A stretch of 23,481 bases of DNA from CAYYHA01 sp964471535 (GCA_964471535.1 CAYYHA010000043.1:1-23481), one strand, 5' to 3'; counted from the first letter of the stretch, positions 1 to 7,824 are shown. Notes: generated from the sequence alone by a model not told the origin. Made by a program: numbers and translations.

Positions 1-558
1 GGCACCGTCAACGAGGCGCAGCGACCCCCAGGGAGGTGCGGTGGCGAGGAACTCTGCGTCCCCGAGGAGATGAAAAAGGTGGGCAAGGGCCCAGAGCCGG
101 ACCCAGAGCCGGACGGCGGCCCGCTCGCAGCTCGCCCCGAAGACGCCCACACCGAGCCCGCCCCTACCTCGCCGCGCCGGCGAGGTCGTCGCTGCCGATG
201 TAGACCCCTGCCCCCTCACCGTGCTGGCGGGCCAGGGTCAGTGCCGCCTCGAGGTTGTCGAGCCGGGCGGCGATCCAGTCCACCCGGTGCTCGGTCGCTT
301 CGGCCACCCGGCGCAGCTCGCGGCGGAGGACCTCGATGTCCCGCTCGAGGCGGCCGAACGCGTCTGCGTGCACGTAGAGGTCGGTGGAGGCGAGCCGTGG
401 GAGCACTTCGAGGCCGATCTCGCGGACGATCTCGTGGCCCCACAGGCCCTGCCGGCTCGCATCGGTACCGAAGACCTCGGAGCAGGGAGGCGGCGGCCGT
501 GCATCGAGGCGGCGGATCGGCGCGTCGGCGGTCGCGCGCTGGTAGGGAAAGACGATGA
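1..558 (+). CDS. Possible 3' end of an unknown plus-strand gene (doubtful)
   Basis: Frame 1 is open from the window edge to a stop at 556-558. The first ~55 codons look protein-like: a Cys-containing acidic stretch (GEELCVPEEMKK) followed by a PEPDPEPD tail encoded by two tandem copies of a 12-base unit at 90-113. From about base 165 the frame becomes an Arg/Gly/Pro-rich translation typical of antisense shadow, lying opposite the better-supported minus-strand gene at 164-565. If a real gene enters from the left, either its genuine end lies near 160 and a frameshift hides the stop, or it carries a low-complexity tail overlapping its neighbour. No function can be assigned, and noncoding DNA is equally possible. 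Confidence 0.2.
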   Translation, partial: GTVNEAQRPPGRCGGEELCVPEEMKKVGKGPEPDPEPDGGPLAARPEDAHTEPAPTSPRRRGRRCRCRPLPPHRAGGPGSVPPRGCRAGRRSSPPGARSLRPPGAARGGGPRCPARGGRTRLRARRGRWRRAVGALRGRSRGRSRGPTGPAGSHRYRRPRSREAAAVHRGGGSARRRSRAGRERR

Positions 559-565
559 GAGCCAT
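164..565 (-). CDS. Uncharacterised 133-residue protein with helical C-terminal half
   Basis: I do not recognise the family. The frame starts with ATG at 565 and ends with TAG at 164-166. Residues 1-60 are mixed, beginning MALIVFPYQRAT and including a proline run near 24-27. Residues 68-115 are rich in Leu, Arg and Glu with heptad-like spacing (LERDIEVLRRELRRV), suggesting an amphipathic or coiled-coil helix that might mediate oligomerisation. There is no signal peptide or membrane segment, so it is probably cytosolic. The composition is balanced and protein-like, unlike the Arg/Pro-rich opposite frames, which is the main reason to accept it. No strong ribosome binding site is visible. It lies divergent from the tyrosine-degradation operon, with 191 bases between the two starts, so the genes could share a control region. 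That is inference from layout only. Confidence 0.65.
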   Translation of the reverse strand: MALIVFPYQRATADAPIRRLDARPPPPCSEVFGTDASRQGLWGHEIVREIGLEVLPRLASTDLYVHADAFGRLERDIEVLRRELRRVAEATEHRVDWIAARLDNLEAALTLARQHGEGAGVYIGSDDLAGAAR

Positions 566-723
566 CGGACGGGAGCCTAGCGCAGGGCCGGCCGCGAAGG
601 CACGCCCCCCGCCCCCGGCGCATGGGCGAGGCGGCGCCCAGGCCGCATCGGCCCTCGACCCAGCCCTCGCGCCGGGTCGGCGCCAGCCCCCGTCCCCGCT
701 GTCCTGGACGAGGACACTCGCTT

Positions 724-740
724 GCCGGCGGCGCGCCGGC
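724..740 (+). promoter_or_regulatory. Perfect GC hairpin just upstream of the isomerase start
   Basis: GCCGGCG at 724-730 and CGCCGGC at 734-740 form a perfect 7-bp stem with a 3-base loop. An outer TTGCC/GGCAA pair (722-726 and 743-747) adds partial symmetry. It ends 16 bases before the ATG at 757, where no clear ribosome binding site is seen. It could be an operator dyad or a 5' leader structure affecting translation. In DNA this GC-rich, chance is a real alternative. Confidence 0.25.
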
Positions 741-756
741 GTGGCAAACCTCCGCC

Positions 757-1401
757 ATGAAGCTCTATGGCTACTGGCGCAGCTCGTGCACCTATCGGGT
801 GCGCATCGCTCTGTACCACAAGGGCATCCCCTTCGAGACGGTCCCCGTCCACCTGGTCGAAGGGGGTGGCGCGCAGCATCAGGCGCCCTACCGTAGCCTC
901 AACCCCATGCGGCAGGTCCCCTACCTCGAGCTTCCCGACGGGCGAGGCATCGCCCAATCCATGGCCATTCTCGAGTACCTGGAGGAGACGCACCCCACGC
1001 CGCCCCTCCTCCCCGAGCACCCGCTCGAGCGCGCGCGGGTTCGCCAGCTGGCCGAGATGGTCAACGCCGGCGTGCAGCCGCTCCAGAACCTCTCGGTGCT
1101 GCAGGCACTGAAGGGGCTGGGCGTGGATGCGAAGGCGTGGGCGGCGAGCTGGATCGCCCGTGGGCTCGCGGCGCTCGAGGCGGAAGCCAAGCGAAGCGCC
1201 GGTACCTATCTGGTGGGTGAACAGCTCACCCTCGCCGACCTCTTCTTGGTGCCCCAGCTGTACAACGCCCGCCGCTTCGAGGTGGACCTCGCCCCCTACC
1301 CGACCCTTACCCGGGTCGAAGCACAGTGTCTGGCGCTGGAGGCCTTCCAGCGTGCCCTACCCGAACGCCAGCCGGACGCGCCGCCCGACGCGAAGGCGTG
1401 A
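757..1401 (+). CDS. maiA: Maleylacetoacetate isomerase (zeta-class glutathione S-transferase)
   Basis: The 214-residue product matches zeta-class GST length. It carries the family's glutathione-site motif SSCTYRVRIAL at residues 9-19, the thioredoxin-fold cis-Pro segment NPMRQVPYLEL at 49-59, QSMAILEYLEE at 67-77, the C-terminal-domain hallmark GVQPLQNL at 105-112, and LADLFLVPQLYNARRF at 159-174. Known family members isomerise maleylacetoacetate to fumarylacetoacetate using glutathione in the cytosol. The ATG at 757 is chosen because the fold begins immediately (MKLYGYWRSS); the open frame extends to 622 but encodes only Arg/Pro-rich sequence there. The 4-hydroxyphenylpyruvate dioxygenase gene follows after 39 bases and homogentisate dioxygenase after that, so the pathway context is strong. 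Some zeta GSTs act on other alpha-halo or maleyl substrates, but the neighbours favour the tyrosine pathway. Confidence 0.93.
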   Translation: MKLYGYWRSSCTYRVRIALYHKGIPFETVPVHLVEGGGAQHQAPYRSLNPMRQVPYLELPDGRGIAQSMAILEYLEETHPTPPLLPEHPLERARVRQLAEMVNAGVQPLQNLSVLQALKGLGVDAKAWAASWIARGLAALEAEAKRSAGTYLVGEQLTLADLFLVPQLYNARRFEVDLAPYPTLTRVEAQCLALEAFQRALPERQPDAPPDAKA

Positions 1402-1440
1402 CCGGCTCTTCTTCGCAAGCGATCCACAAGGAGAGATCCG

Positions 1441-2592
1441 ATGGCCCAGATCGAACCCCTAGGAATCAAACGCCTCGAGTCCATCCACTACTACGTCCAC
1501 GACCTCGAGCGGAGCCGCCGCTTCTACACGGAAAAGCTCGACTTCCAGGAGCTGGCCGAGAGCGACGAGCGCCTGACCAAGGAAGGGAAGCAGCGCTCGG
1601 CGCTCTTCCAGGCGGGACAGTGCGTGGTCCTGGTCTCCGAGCCGGTGGGAGAGGGCGGCCGCGCCTGGCGGTACCTGCGCAAGCATCCAGACGGGGTCGG
1701 GGCGCTCATCTTCGAGGTCGAGGACATCGAAAAGACCTTCCGACTCCTCGAAGCGCGCGGCGGCACGCCCATCGACGACATCCAGCGCTTCACCGACGAC
1801 GGCGGCACGCTGTCCACCTTCTCGATCACCACGCCCTTCGGGGATACGACCTTCCGCTTCGTCGAGCGCAACGGCTACCGGGGCATCTATCCGGGCCTGA
1901 AGGTGTACGAGACGCCGAAGGGCGGAGACAACGCCTGCAAGTTCCAATACTTCGATCACGTCACCTCGAACTTCCAGACGATGAAGCCTGCACTGCTGTG
2001 GCTCGAGCACGTGATGGGCTTCGAGGAGTTCTGGGGCGTGGAGTTCCACACCAAGGACGTCGCCACCCTGCCCCACGAAGGATCCGGCCTTCGGAGCACG
2101 GTGATGTGGGACCCACACAGTGGCGTGAAGTTTGCGAACAACGAGCCGTGGCGCCCTCACTTCAAGACCTCGCAGATCAACATCTTCAACGAGGACCACA
2201 AGGGGGACGGCGTGCAGCATCTCGCCCTCGCCTGCGAGGATCTCATCCACACCGTGCGGGTGCTGCGTGAGCGCGGAGTGGAATTCATGCCGACGCCGGG
2301 CACTTACTACGATGCCCTGCCCGAGCGACTGAAGAAGATGGGCATCGACTCCATCGACGAGGACATCGAGGAGCTTCGGGACCTCGAGATCCTCGTGGAC
2401 GGAGACGGCGAGAAGGGGTACCTGCTGCAGATCTTCCTCCGCGACTCGGCGGGGCTGTACCACGAGCCGTCGGCCGGACCCTTCTTCTATGAGCTGATCC
2501 AGCGCAAGGGCGACCAGGGCTTCGGCGCCGGGAACTTCCGCGCCCTCTTCGAGAGCATCGAGCGACAGCAGAAGATGGAGGGACGCATCTGA
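1441..2592 (+). CDS. hppD: 4-hydroxyphenylpyruvate dioxygenase
   Basis: This non-heme Fe(II) enzyme of the vicinal-oxygen-chelate fold converts 4-hydroxyphenylpyruvate plus O2 to homogentisate and CO2. The 383-residue length is normal for the family. The likely iron ligands are His173 (FDHVT), His260 (GVQHLAL) and Glu351 (FFYELIQRKGD). The C-terminal signature QRKGDQGFGAGNFRALFESI at 354-373 is characteristic of the family and closes the active site. The N-terminal domain (about 12-145) and catalytic domain (about 167-355) give the usual two-module layout. The ATG at 1441 is preceded by AAGGAGAG at 1428-1435. The stop overlaps the next ATG by one base (TGATG at 2590-2594), so translation is probably coupled to homogentisate dioxygenase. 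The related hydroxymandelate synthase is less likely, given the neighbours. Confidence 0.95.
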   Translation: MAQIEPLGIKRLESIHYYVHDLERSRRFYTEKLDFQELAESDERLTKEGKQRSALFQAGQCVVLVSEPVGEGGRAWRYLRKHPDGVGALIFEVEDIEKTFRLLEARGGTPIDDIQRFTDDGGTLSTFSITTPFGDTTFRFVERNGYRGIYPGLKVYETPKGGDNACKFQYFDHVTSNFQTMKPALLWLEHVMGFEEFWGVEFHTKDVATLPHEGSGLRSTVMWDPHSGVKFANNEPWRPHFKTSQINIFNEDHKGDGVQHLALACEDLIHTVRVLRERGVEFMPTPGTYYDALPERLKKMGIDSIDEDIEELRDLEILVDGDGEKGYLLQIFLRDSAGLYHEPSAGPFFYELIQRKGDQGFGAGNFRALFESIERQQKMEGRI

Positions 2593-3755
2593 TGCTCGAG
2601 CGGATCCAGCTCGGTGAGGTCCCCAGGAAGCATCACATCGTCTTTCGAGGCGAGGATGGCTCGCTGCGGTGGGAGGAGTGCCTGACCCGTCTGGGCTTCG
2701 ACGGTCCGTATACGATCCTCTACCACCTCAGGCGGCCCCACGAGGCACGGCGGGCCGAGCTCACCCACGGATGGGAGGTCCCGCACGGGGAGGACGCGCG
2801 GCCCCTGCTCCGGCGTCACTACCGGACGCCGGAGCTTCCGCCGACCAAGGGTCCGGCCATCGACGTACGGGTCCCATTGCTCCACAACGAGGACATCGTG
2901 ATCTCCATGGTCCGACCCACCGAGCCGGATCCCGTCTATTTCGCCAACGCGGACGCAGACGAACTCTTCTTCATCTACGAAGGCAGCGGCATTCTGCGGA
3001 CTCAGCTCGGTGACCTGCGCTTCGAGAAGAACGACTACGTCTGCGTCCCCCGCGGCGTCATCCACCGCTTCATCCCCGACGAGCGGGTCGAGCAGGCCTG
3101 GCTCTCCATGGAGTGCCTCGGGCACCTGGGGTTGCTGAAGCAGTGGATCAACGAGCTCGGGCAACTGAGGATGGATGCCCCGTACTGTCATCGGGACTTC
3201 CGGCGGCCCACCTCGGTCGAACCGATGGACGAGGGCATCCGGGGCCACGTCGTGAAGCGGGGAGGGCGCTTCCACGGCTTCGAGTACGCCCATTCGCCGC
3301 TGGACGTGGTGGGCTACGACGGTACGGTGTATCCCTGGGCTTTTCCCATCCTCAACTTCCAGCCTCGGGCCGGGCTGGTGCACCTGCCTCCCACCTGGCA
3401 CGGGACCTTCGCCACCCGGGGAGCGCTCATCTGCAGCTTCGTGCCCCGTGTGGTCGACTTCCACGAGGAGGCGATCCCCTGCCCCTATCCACACAGCTCG
3501 GTGGACGTGGACGAGTTCATCTTCTACGTGCGCGGGAACTTCAGCAGCCGTAGGGGGGTGGGGCCCGGAAGCATCTCCCATCACCCCCCCGGCATTCCCC
3601 ACGGGCCGCACCCAGGCGCCTACGAGGAGAGTATCGGCACCACCCGTACGGACGAGCTGGCGGTGATGATCGACTGCCTCCGGCCGCTCAAACCCACCGC
3701 CGCCGCCCTCGAGATCGAGGATCCGCACTACCACGAGAGCTTCATCGCCGAGTGA
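2592..3755 (+). CDS. hmgA: Homogentisate 1,2-dioxygenase
   Basis: A cupin-type Fe(II) enzyme that cleaves the ring of homogentisate to maleylacetoacetate, the substrate of the isomerase encoded upstream. The 387-residue length fits the shorter bacterial form, not the ~430-445-residue mammalian/Pseudomonas form. The C-terminal metal site is visible: His301, Glu308 (HSSVDVDEF) and His337 in the motif HHPPGIPHGPHPG. His301 to Glu308 is one residue longer than the human His335-Glu341 spacing. A cupin-like patch DADELFFIYEGSG at 121-133 is also present. The start overlaps the preceding stop by one base, and GGAGGG at 2578-2583 can serve as the ribosome binding site. Because it belongs to a divergent short subgroup, related activities such as gentisate-like ring cleavage cannot be wholly excluded, but the operon argues strongly for homogentisate. 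Confidence 0.9.
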   Translation: MLERIQLGEVPRKHHIVFRGEDGSLRWEECLTRLGFDGPYTILYHLRRPHEARRAELTHGWEVPHGEDARPLLRRHYRTPELPPTKGPAIDVRVPLLHNEDIVISMVRPTEPDPVYFANADADELFFIYEGSGILRTQLGDLRFEKNDYVCVPRGVIHRFIPDERVEQAWLSMECLGHLGLLKQWINELGQLRMDAPYCHRDFRRPTSVEPMDEGIRGHVVKRGGRFHGFEYAHSPLDVVGYDGTVYPWAFPILNFQPRAGLVHLPPTWHGTFATRGALICSFVPRVVDFHEEAIPCPYPHSSVDVDEFIFYVRGNFSSRRGVGPGSISHHPPGIPHGPHPGAYEESIGTTRTDELAVMIDCLRPLKPTAAALEIEDPHYHESFIAE

Positions 3756-3815
3756 GCGGCGGTTCCTCGCCAGCCACCCATCCGATGCGGCGGCCCCGCA
3801 CCAGGAGCACGGCGG

Positions 3816-3824
3816 TGCTATAAC
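3816..3824 (+). promoter_or_regulatory. Candidate extended -10 promoter for the repeat lipoprotein
   Basis: TGCTATAAC matches an extended -10 element (TGnTATAAT) at eight of nine positions including the free base. It is conspicuous in a very GC-rich gap between homogentisate dioxygenase and the lipoprotein gene. No good -35 hexamer is seen, as allowed for extended -10 promoters. Transcription would begin near 3831, about 50 bases before the ATG at 3881. Confidence 0.4.
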
Positions 3825-3834
3825 GGGGGGCGGC

Positions 3835-3858
3835 GGCCGGGCACCGGTGTGCCCGGCC
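3835..3858 (+). terminator. Perfect 10-bp hairpin between hmgA and the lipoprotein gene
   Basis: GGCCGGGCAC at 3835-3844 and GTGCCCGGCC at 3849-3858 form a perfect 10-bp stem with a CGGT loop. There is no T-tract, so a canonical intrinsic terminator is not shown. It lies 80 bases after the hmgA stop and 22 bases before the next ATG. It may end the tyrosine operon. If the candidate -10 at 3816-3824 is real, it instead sits at the very 5' end of the lipoprotein leader, where it could stabilise the transcript. Confidence 0.4.
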
Positions 3859-3880
3859 ACCCGCGGATCCGAGGGACCCC

Positions 3881-6307
3881 ATGCGTAGCACCGGTCATCT
3901 CCTCATCGCCGCCCTCGTCCTAGGGGGCTGTCAGTGCGAACGCTTCTTTCCCGAGAAGGTCGGCAGCGGGATCGCCCGCCTGACTGTTCGGAACGTGGCG
4001 GTGGCGACGAAGATCATCGCAAGCGACACAGAGTGCGGCTTCGAAGCGCCCGACGTCAAAGAGGCCTTCCTAGTCGACGGCCGCGTCGGCGAGACGGGTA
4101 CCGTCACCTGGGAGATCGACGACTGCACCCTCGACTTCGGCGAGGTGCACACGGTGTTCACCGACTGCAACGGCATCGAGCTGCGTGCGGGAGGCACCGT
4201 GACCCTCAGCGGTACGAAGTCGGTCACCGGCCTGCTCACGGGCGAGCTCGAGAACCCGGTGATTCCGCAGTCGCCCGATGCGGTCCACATGGAACTCTCG
4301 ATGGCCGCCCACGACTTCGTCGTGGAGATGTCCAACAAGGACACCTCGCTGCGCATCATCGAAGGCAACCTCTCATGGAACGCCGAGCCGCACCTGGGCG
4401 TGGCCGATTCGAGCGGGGTGTGCTCGATCGTCACCAGCGATCTCTCGCTGTCCTCGATTGGCTGGAAGGGAGGCCGGGTCTTCGTGACCACCGCCTCTTC
4501 TGCCTTCGAAGCCGACGTCGTCAGCTCCGACATCGCCGCTCAGATCGGTCGCTGGGGCGACCATGAGAACTGGATCGATGGCCGCATCACCGTATGGGAC
4601 AGCTCGGTCGAGGTGCCCAACGGCTCGGACGAGTTCAAGGGTCTAGACGACGCCTACGACCCAGCGACCCACCTCGCGTCCTTTGCATGCACCGAGGACC
4701 TGCGCCAGCCCCTGAGCTACGAGTGCGAGCCGCTGACACCGAAGCTGGCTGAGGGTACCGCACGGCTCGGAGTGAAGCTCTTCGGCCGCCTCGCTTCCGT
4801 GCTCGACGACGACGCTCGTTGCGGCTTTGCCAACCCCGACGTCCTCGCGGAGGCGACGCTGAATGGCGCAGTCGGGGAGGTGGGCTCTGCAACCTTCACC
4901 GTCACGGACTGTCCCCTCGACTTCGGCGGTCTCGTCGCCGTGAAGGAGGACTGTCTGGGCCATATCGACTACCTCTCCGGATCCGCGGTCGCGTCGGGGA
5001 CCAAGACGGTGACAGGACTCTTGACCGGTGACCCCGAGGTACCTGTGATTCCTCTCTCGCAGTACCCAGGTTCGGCGACGGTGCGCTTCGAGGTGAGCGG
5101 TCTGACGCTCTCGGACAATGCCACCTCGCGCACCCTGACGGTCAACGGCGCGCTCTCGGGCACCGTGGCGACGGAAACCGCCATCGACACCCAACTCGGC
5201 GTGTGCGCCTACAAGACGCCGCATGCGGCCTTCGACGACATCGCCATCGAGAACTCCGACGTCGTGCTCGGGACCGAGCTAGGGCGCTTCAACCTGAAGG
5301 TGGGAACCTCGCAGCTCGACGCCCAGAACGGGAAGAAAGGTATGCGCGAGAACTACCTCTCCGGCTTCGTCGTCATGGACGGGCAGCGCATCGACCTGCC
5401 GTTGCCGGGCAAGGAGCCGGTGCTCGATCCCGACTACGATCCTGCCGCCTTCGAAGAGAGCTACGCCTGCGATCCGAGGTTCGAGAAGGTGACGGCTCCC
5501 GAGGACTGCGACTTCCGGAGTACGCTCGCCCGGGGCGTCGCGCGCCTGTTGATGCAGACCGCTGGCTCCTTGGGAGCGCTCATCAACGCAGACGATGCCT
5601 GCGGCTTCGAATCGACCGGGGTGCTGACCAATCCCATCGATGTTCAAGGAGACCCGCCTCAAATGGGATCGGTCACCTGGCAGACTCAAGGGTGTGTGAT
5701 GGAAAGCGCCACCGAAGCCCTGGTGAGCAGCGAATGCACCGGCGGTTACACTCACTGGCAGGGCCGAGCCACCTTCGACGCCCGCCGCACGGTCCGCGGT
5801 GAGCGGGTGAACAGGCTCGGCTTCATCGCCGCGGTGATCCCCCGGGCCCACGACGCGGTGGATCTCTTTCTCGATTCGGTGTCTCTGGAGGGGTTCTCGA
5901 CCTGGTACGTGGCGCCGGGGGAGATCGCGCCCGAGGCCCGCCTGGAATTCCACTCGGGAACCCTCTCGGCGATCCTGCATCCCATCACCGGCGAGAACGC
6001 GAACGACCCGGGCGTCTACGACATCCCGACGCCGGTACTCTGGTTCGAGGACGTGCGCCTCCAGAACGCGGATGCGACCCTCTATGCGGGGGGGAAGACG
6101 TTCCGGTTGGCCCTCGACAGTGCTCAGGCGTCGGGGCAGAACGGCAGCTTCGGAGGTCGGACCAACGAGGTCACAGCCACCATCGAGATCGATGGGACGG
6201 TCTACGACCTGGGGACCCTGCCCCTGAAGGAGTCCTACGACCAGGCTGCCTTCGACGCGACGTACGATTGCGATCCCTCGCTCGTCGCTCCGGTGCCGGC
6301 CGACTGA
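3881..6307 (+). CDS. Large lipoprotein of three tandem Cys-containing repeats, function unknown
   Basis: The 808-residue product starts with a lipoprotein signal: MRSTGHLLIAALVLGGC, with the lipidated Cys at 17. The ATG at 3881 follows GAGGG at 3871-3875. The mature part is three ~250-residue repeats at about 28-282, 288-543 and 549-797. Each begins with an ARL-type strand, then an acidic-Cys-Gly-Phe motif (ECGF, RCGF, ACGF), an acidic or Gly-Cys motif, a G-T-K-[ST]-V-T-G-L-L-T-G segment (clear in repeats 1 and 2) and an acidic ending with YD.A.F...[YF].C. Cysteines align between repeats: 52/314/574, 82/344/605, 96/358/619, 181/442/(Tyr713), 270/530/797. Repeat 3 has lost one. Disulfide-stabilised beta domains outside the inner membrane are likely. 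I recognise no catalytic motif; a surface, adhesion or structural role is possible but unproven. The 3' end overlaps the convergent kinase gene by 73 bases. Confidence 0.9.
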   Translation: MRSTGHLLIAALVLGGCQCERFFPEKVGSGIARLTVRNVAVATKIIASDTECGFEAPDVKEAFLVDGRVGETGTVTWEIDDCTLDFGEVHTVFTDCNGIELRAGGTVTLSGTKSVTGLLTGELENPVIPQSPDAVHMELSMAAHDFVVEMSNKDTSLRIIEGNLSWNAEPHLGVADSSGVCSIVTSDLSLSSIGWKGGRVFVTTASSAFEADVVSSDIAAQIGRWGDHENWIDGRITVWDSSVEVPNGSDEFKGLDDAYDPATHLASFACTEDLRQPLSYECEPLTPKLAEGTARLGVKLFGRLASVLDDDARCGFANPDVLAEATLNGAVGEVGSATFTVTDCPLDFGGLVAVKEDCLGHIDYLSGSAVASGTKTVTGLLTGDPEVPVIPLSQYPGSATVRFEVSGLTLSDNATSRTLTVNGALSGTVATETAIDTQLGVCAYKTPHAAFDDIAIENSDVVLGTELGRFNLKVGTSQLDAQNGKKGMRENYLSGFVVMDGQRIDLPLPGKEPVLDPDYDPAAFEESYACDPRFEKVTAPEDCDFRSTLARGVARLLMQTAGSLGALINADDACGFESTGVLTNPIDVQGDPPQMGSVTWQTQGCVMESATEALVSSECTGGYTHWQGRATFDARRTVRGERVNRLGFIAAVIPRAHDAVDLFLDSVSLEGFSTWYVAPGEIAPEARLEFHSGTLSAILHPITGENANDPGVYDIPTPVLWFEDVRLQNADATLYAGGKTFRLALDSAQASGQNGSFGGRTNEVTATIEIDGTVYDLGTLPLKESYDQAAFDATYDCDPSLVAPVPAD

Positions 6308-7578
6308 TCCTCCGCGCACCTCGATGCAGCCGGTGGCTGCCGAGGCAGCATCACCCGGAAGCAGGCGCCGTGACCGTCGCTCTTGAGCACGATCTCGCCG
6401 CCTAGCGCGGCCACGAGGTCCTTCACGATCGCAAGCCCGAGCCCCGACCCGGGCCCACTTTCGCCCTCGAGGTGCTCGATGCGCCGGAATGCCTCGAAGA
6501 CCTCTTGGTGCTTGGCGCGGGGGATGCCCGGCCCCGTGTCCTCGACCAGGAACTCGACGGCCTCGCCGCGCGCAGCCAGTCGCACGCAGACGTGGCCGCG
6601 GGGCGTGTACTTCACCGCGTTGCCGATGAGGTTTACGAGGATGAGGCGCAGGATGTGCCGGTCGGTGTGCATGGGGAGGCGCTGCCCCTCCTCGACGCGC
6701 AGGCGGAACTCGAGCCCCTTCTGCTCTGCATGGGGCCTCAAGAACGCCATCACCTCGTTGCAGAGGTCGATTGCGGAGAAGACGCTGCACTTCAGCCGCA
6801 TCACGCCCGCATCCAGGCGCTCGTACTCCAGTACCGTGTCCATCAGCTCCGTCAGCCAGGACAGCGAGCGACCGAGCGCTTCGATCCCCTCCCGGATGCG
6901 CGGATGGACGGCGTTGCTCGTCTCGCTGCGCATCAGACAGACCTGCACGGCCATCGCCGTCACTGGGGTCCGAAGCTCGTGGCTCATCATGCGCAGAAAG
7001 TTCCCCTTGGCGAGGTTGGCTTCCTCGGCCTGCACTCGAGCCCGGCGCGAGGCCTCGAGCGCCCGCTCGAGTGCCTTCTTCTTGTCCACCAGCTCCAGGG
7101 CGAGGCTCTCCAGGGTCTCGCTCTGCGCTTCGAGGGCCGCCTCCAGGAGATCGCGCGCCCGCTTGGCATCTACCAGGTTGCGAACGCGCGCCCGAACCTC
7201 CTCGGTGAGAAAGGGCTTGGGGATGAAATCCTGCACCCCCGAGCGCAGTAGGCGCACGCGCAGGCCCGAATCCTCCATCGCAGTGAGAACGACGATGGGA
7301 ACCGAGGCGAAGTCGCTGCGTGACCGCAAGGCGGCGATCATGGCCTCCCCGGGCATGCGCGGCATCACCAGATCGGTGAGGATGAGGTCCGGTCGCTCCT
7401 TCTTGGCGAGCTCGAGGCCTCGGCGCCCATCCTCGGCAGAGAGCGTCTCGTACTCGTGTCCGAGGATGTCGCAGAGGACCCGATTGAGGACGGGGCTGTC
7501 CTCGACGATCAGGACTCGAGCTTTGGGCAGGGCGCCCTGCGCCGGGTCCGTGAGCGATGCCTGTGCCGCTTGCGCCAT
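6235..7578 (-). CDS. Receiver-histidine kinase (REC-HisKA-HATPase), cytosolic
   Basis: The 447-residue protein has the reversed hybrid order. An N-terminal receiver (21-135) carries acidic residues Glu26 and Asp27, phospho-acceptor Asp69 (LILTDLVMP), Thr99 and Lys121 (IPKPF). A coiled-coil linker of about 140-190 follows, then HisKA with His200 (FLRMMSHELRTP) and an HATPase domain with N-box Asn320 (LIGNAVKYTPRG), EDTGPGIP at 346-353 and GSGLGLAIV at 377-385. There is no membrane segment. It likely takes phosphate from another kinase or senses an internal signal, then passes it on. The start at 7578 is chosen for AAAGGA six bases upstream; the open frame extends further but reads as noncoding. 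The ~30 residues after the ATPase domain are unstructured and partly overlap the lipoprotein gene on the other strand. The lone receiver at 7825 is divergent and a plausible partner. Confidence 0.92.
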   Translation of the reverse strand: MAQAAQASLTDPAQGALPKARVLIVEDSPVLNRVLCDILGHEYETLSAEDGRRGLELAKKERPDLILTDLVMPRMPGEAMIAALRSRSDFASVPIVVLTAMEDSGLRVRLLRSGVQDFIPKPFLTEEVRARVRNLVDAKRARDLLEAALEAQSETLESLALELVDKKKALERALEASRRARVQAEEANLAKGNFLRMMSHELRTPVTAMAVQVCLMRSETSNAVHPRIREGIEALGRSLSWLTELMDTVLEYERLDAGVMRLKCSVFSAIDLCNEVMAFLRPHAEQKGLEFRLRVEEGQRLPMHTDRHILRLILVNLIGNAVKYTPRGHVCVRLAARGEAVEFLVEDTGPGIPRAKHQEVFEAFRRIEHLEGESGPGSGLGLAIVKDLVAALGGEIVLKSDGHGACFRVMLPRQPPAASRCAEDQSAGTGATSEGSQSYVASKAAWS

Positions 7579-7824
7579 GGGAAGGTCCTTTCGTGGCCAC
7601 ACGGCCATGCACAGGGCGGGCCACCCTCTGGGAACCGCGCTGCGCTCCGGTGCCACCCCCGCGGCACGCGCCTTGCTGTGCAGGTGGGGGCCGGGACTCG
7701 ACGGCGGACAGCGCCCCGCGGGGCGCGACCTCCCACCCGCCTCGACCTGGCCTGCGCCGCCCTGCCCCGCGCCGGGCGGTGCGGGCGCACGATGCCACGG
7801 CCCCACCGGGGCAGGAGGACCACG

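Noticed and set aside
2487..3860. 457-codon minus-strand frame opposite homogentisate dioxygenase
   Set aside because: The plus-strand enzyme has its metal-site motifs; the antisense frame is a codon-bias shadow.
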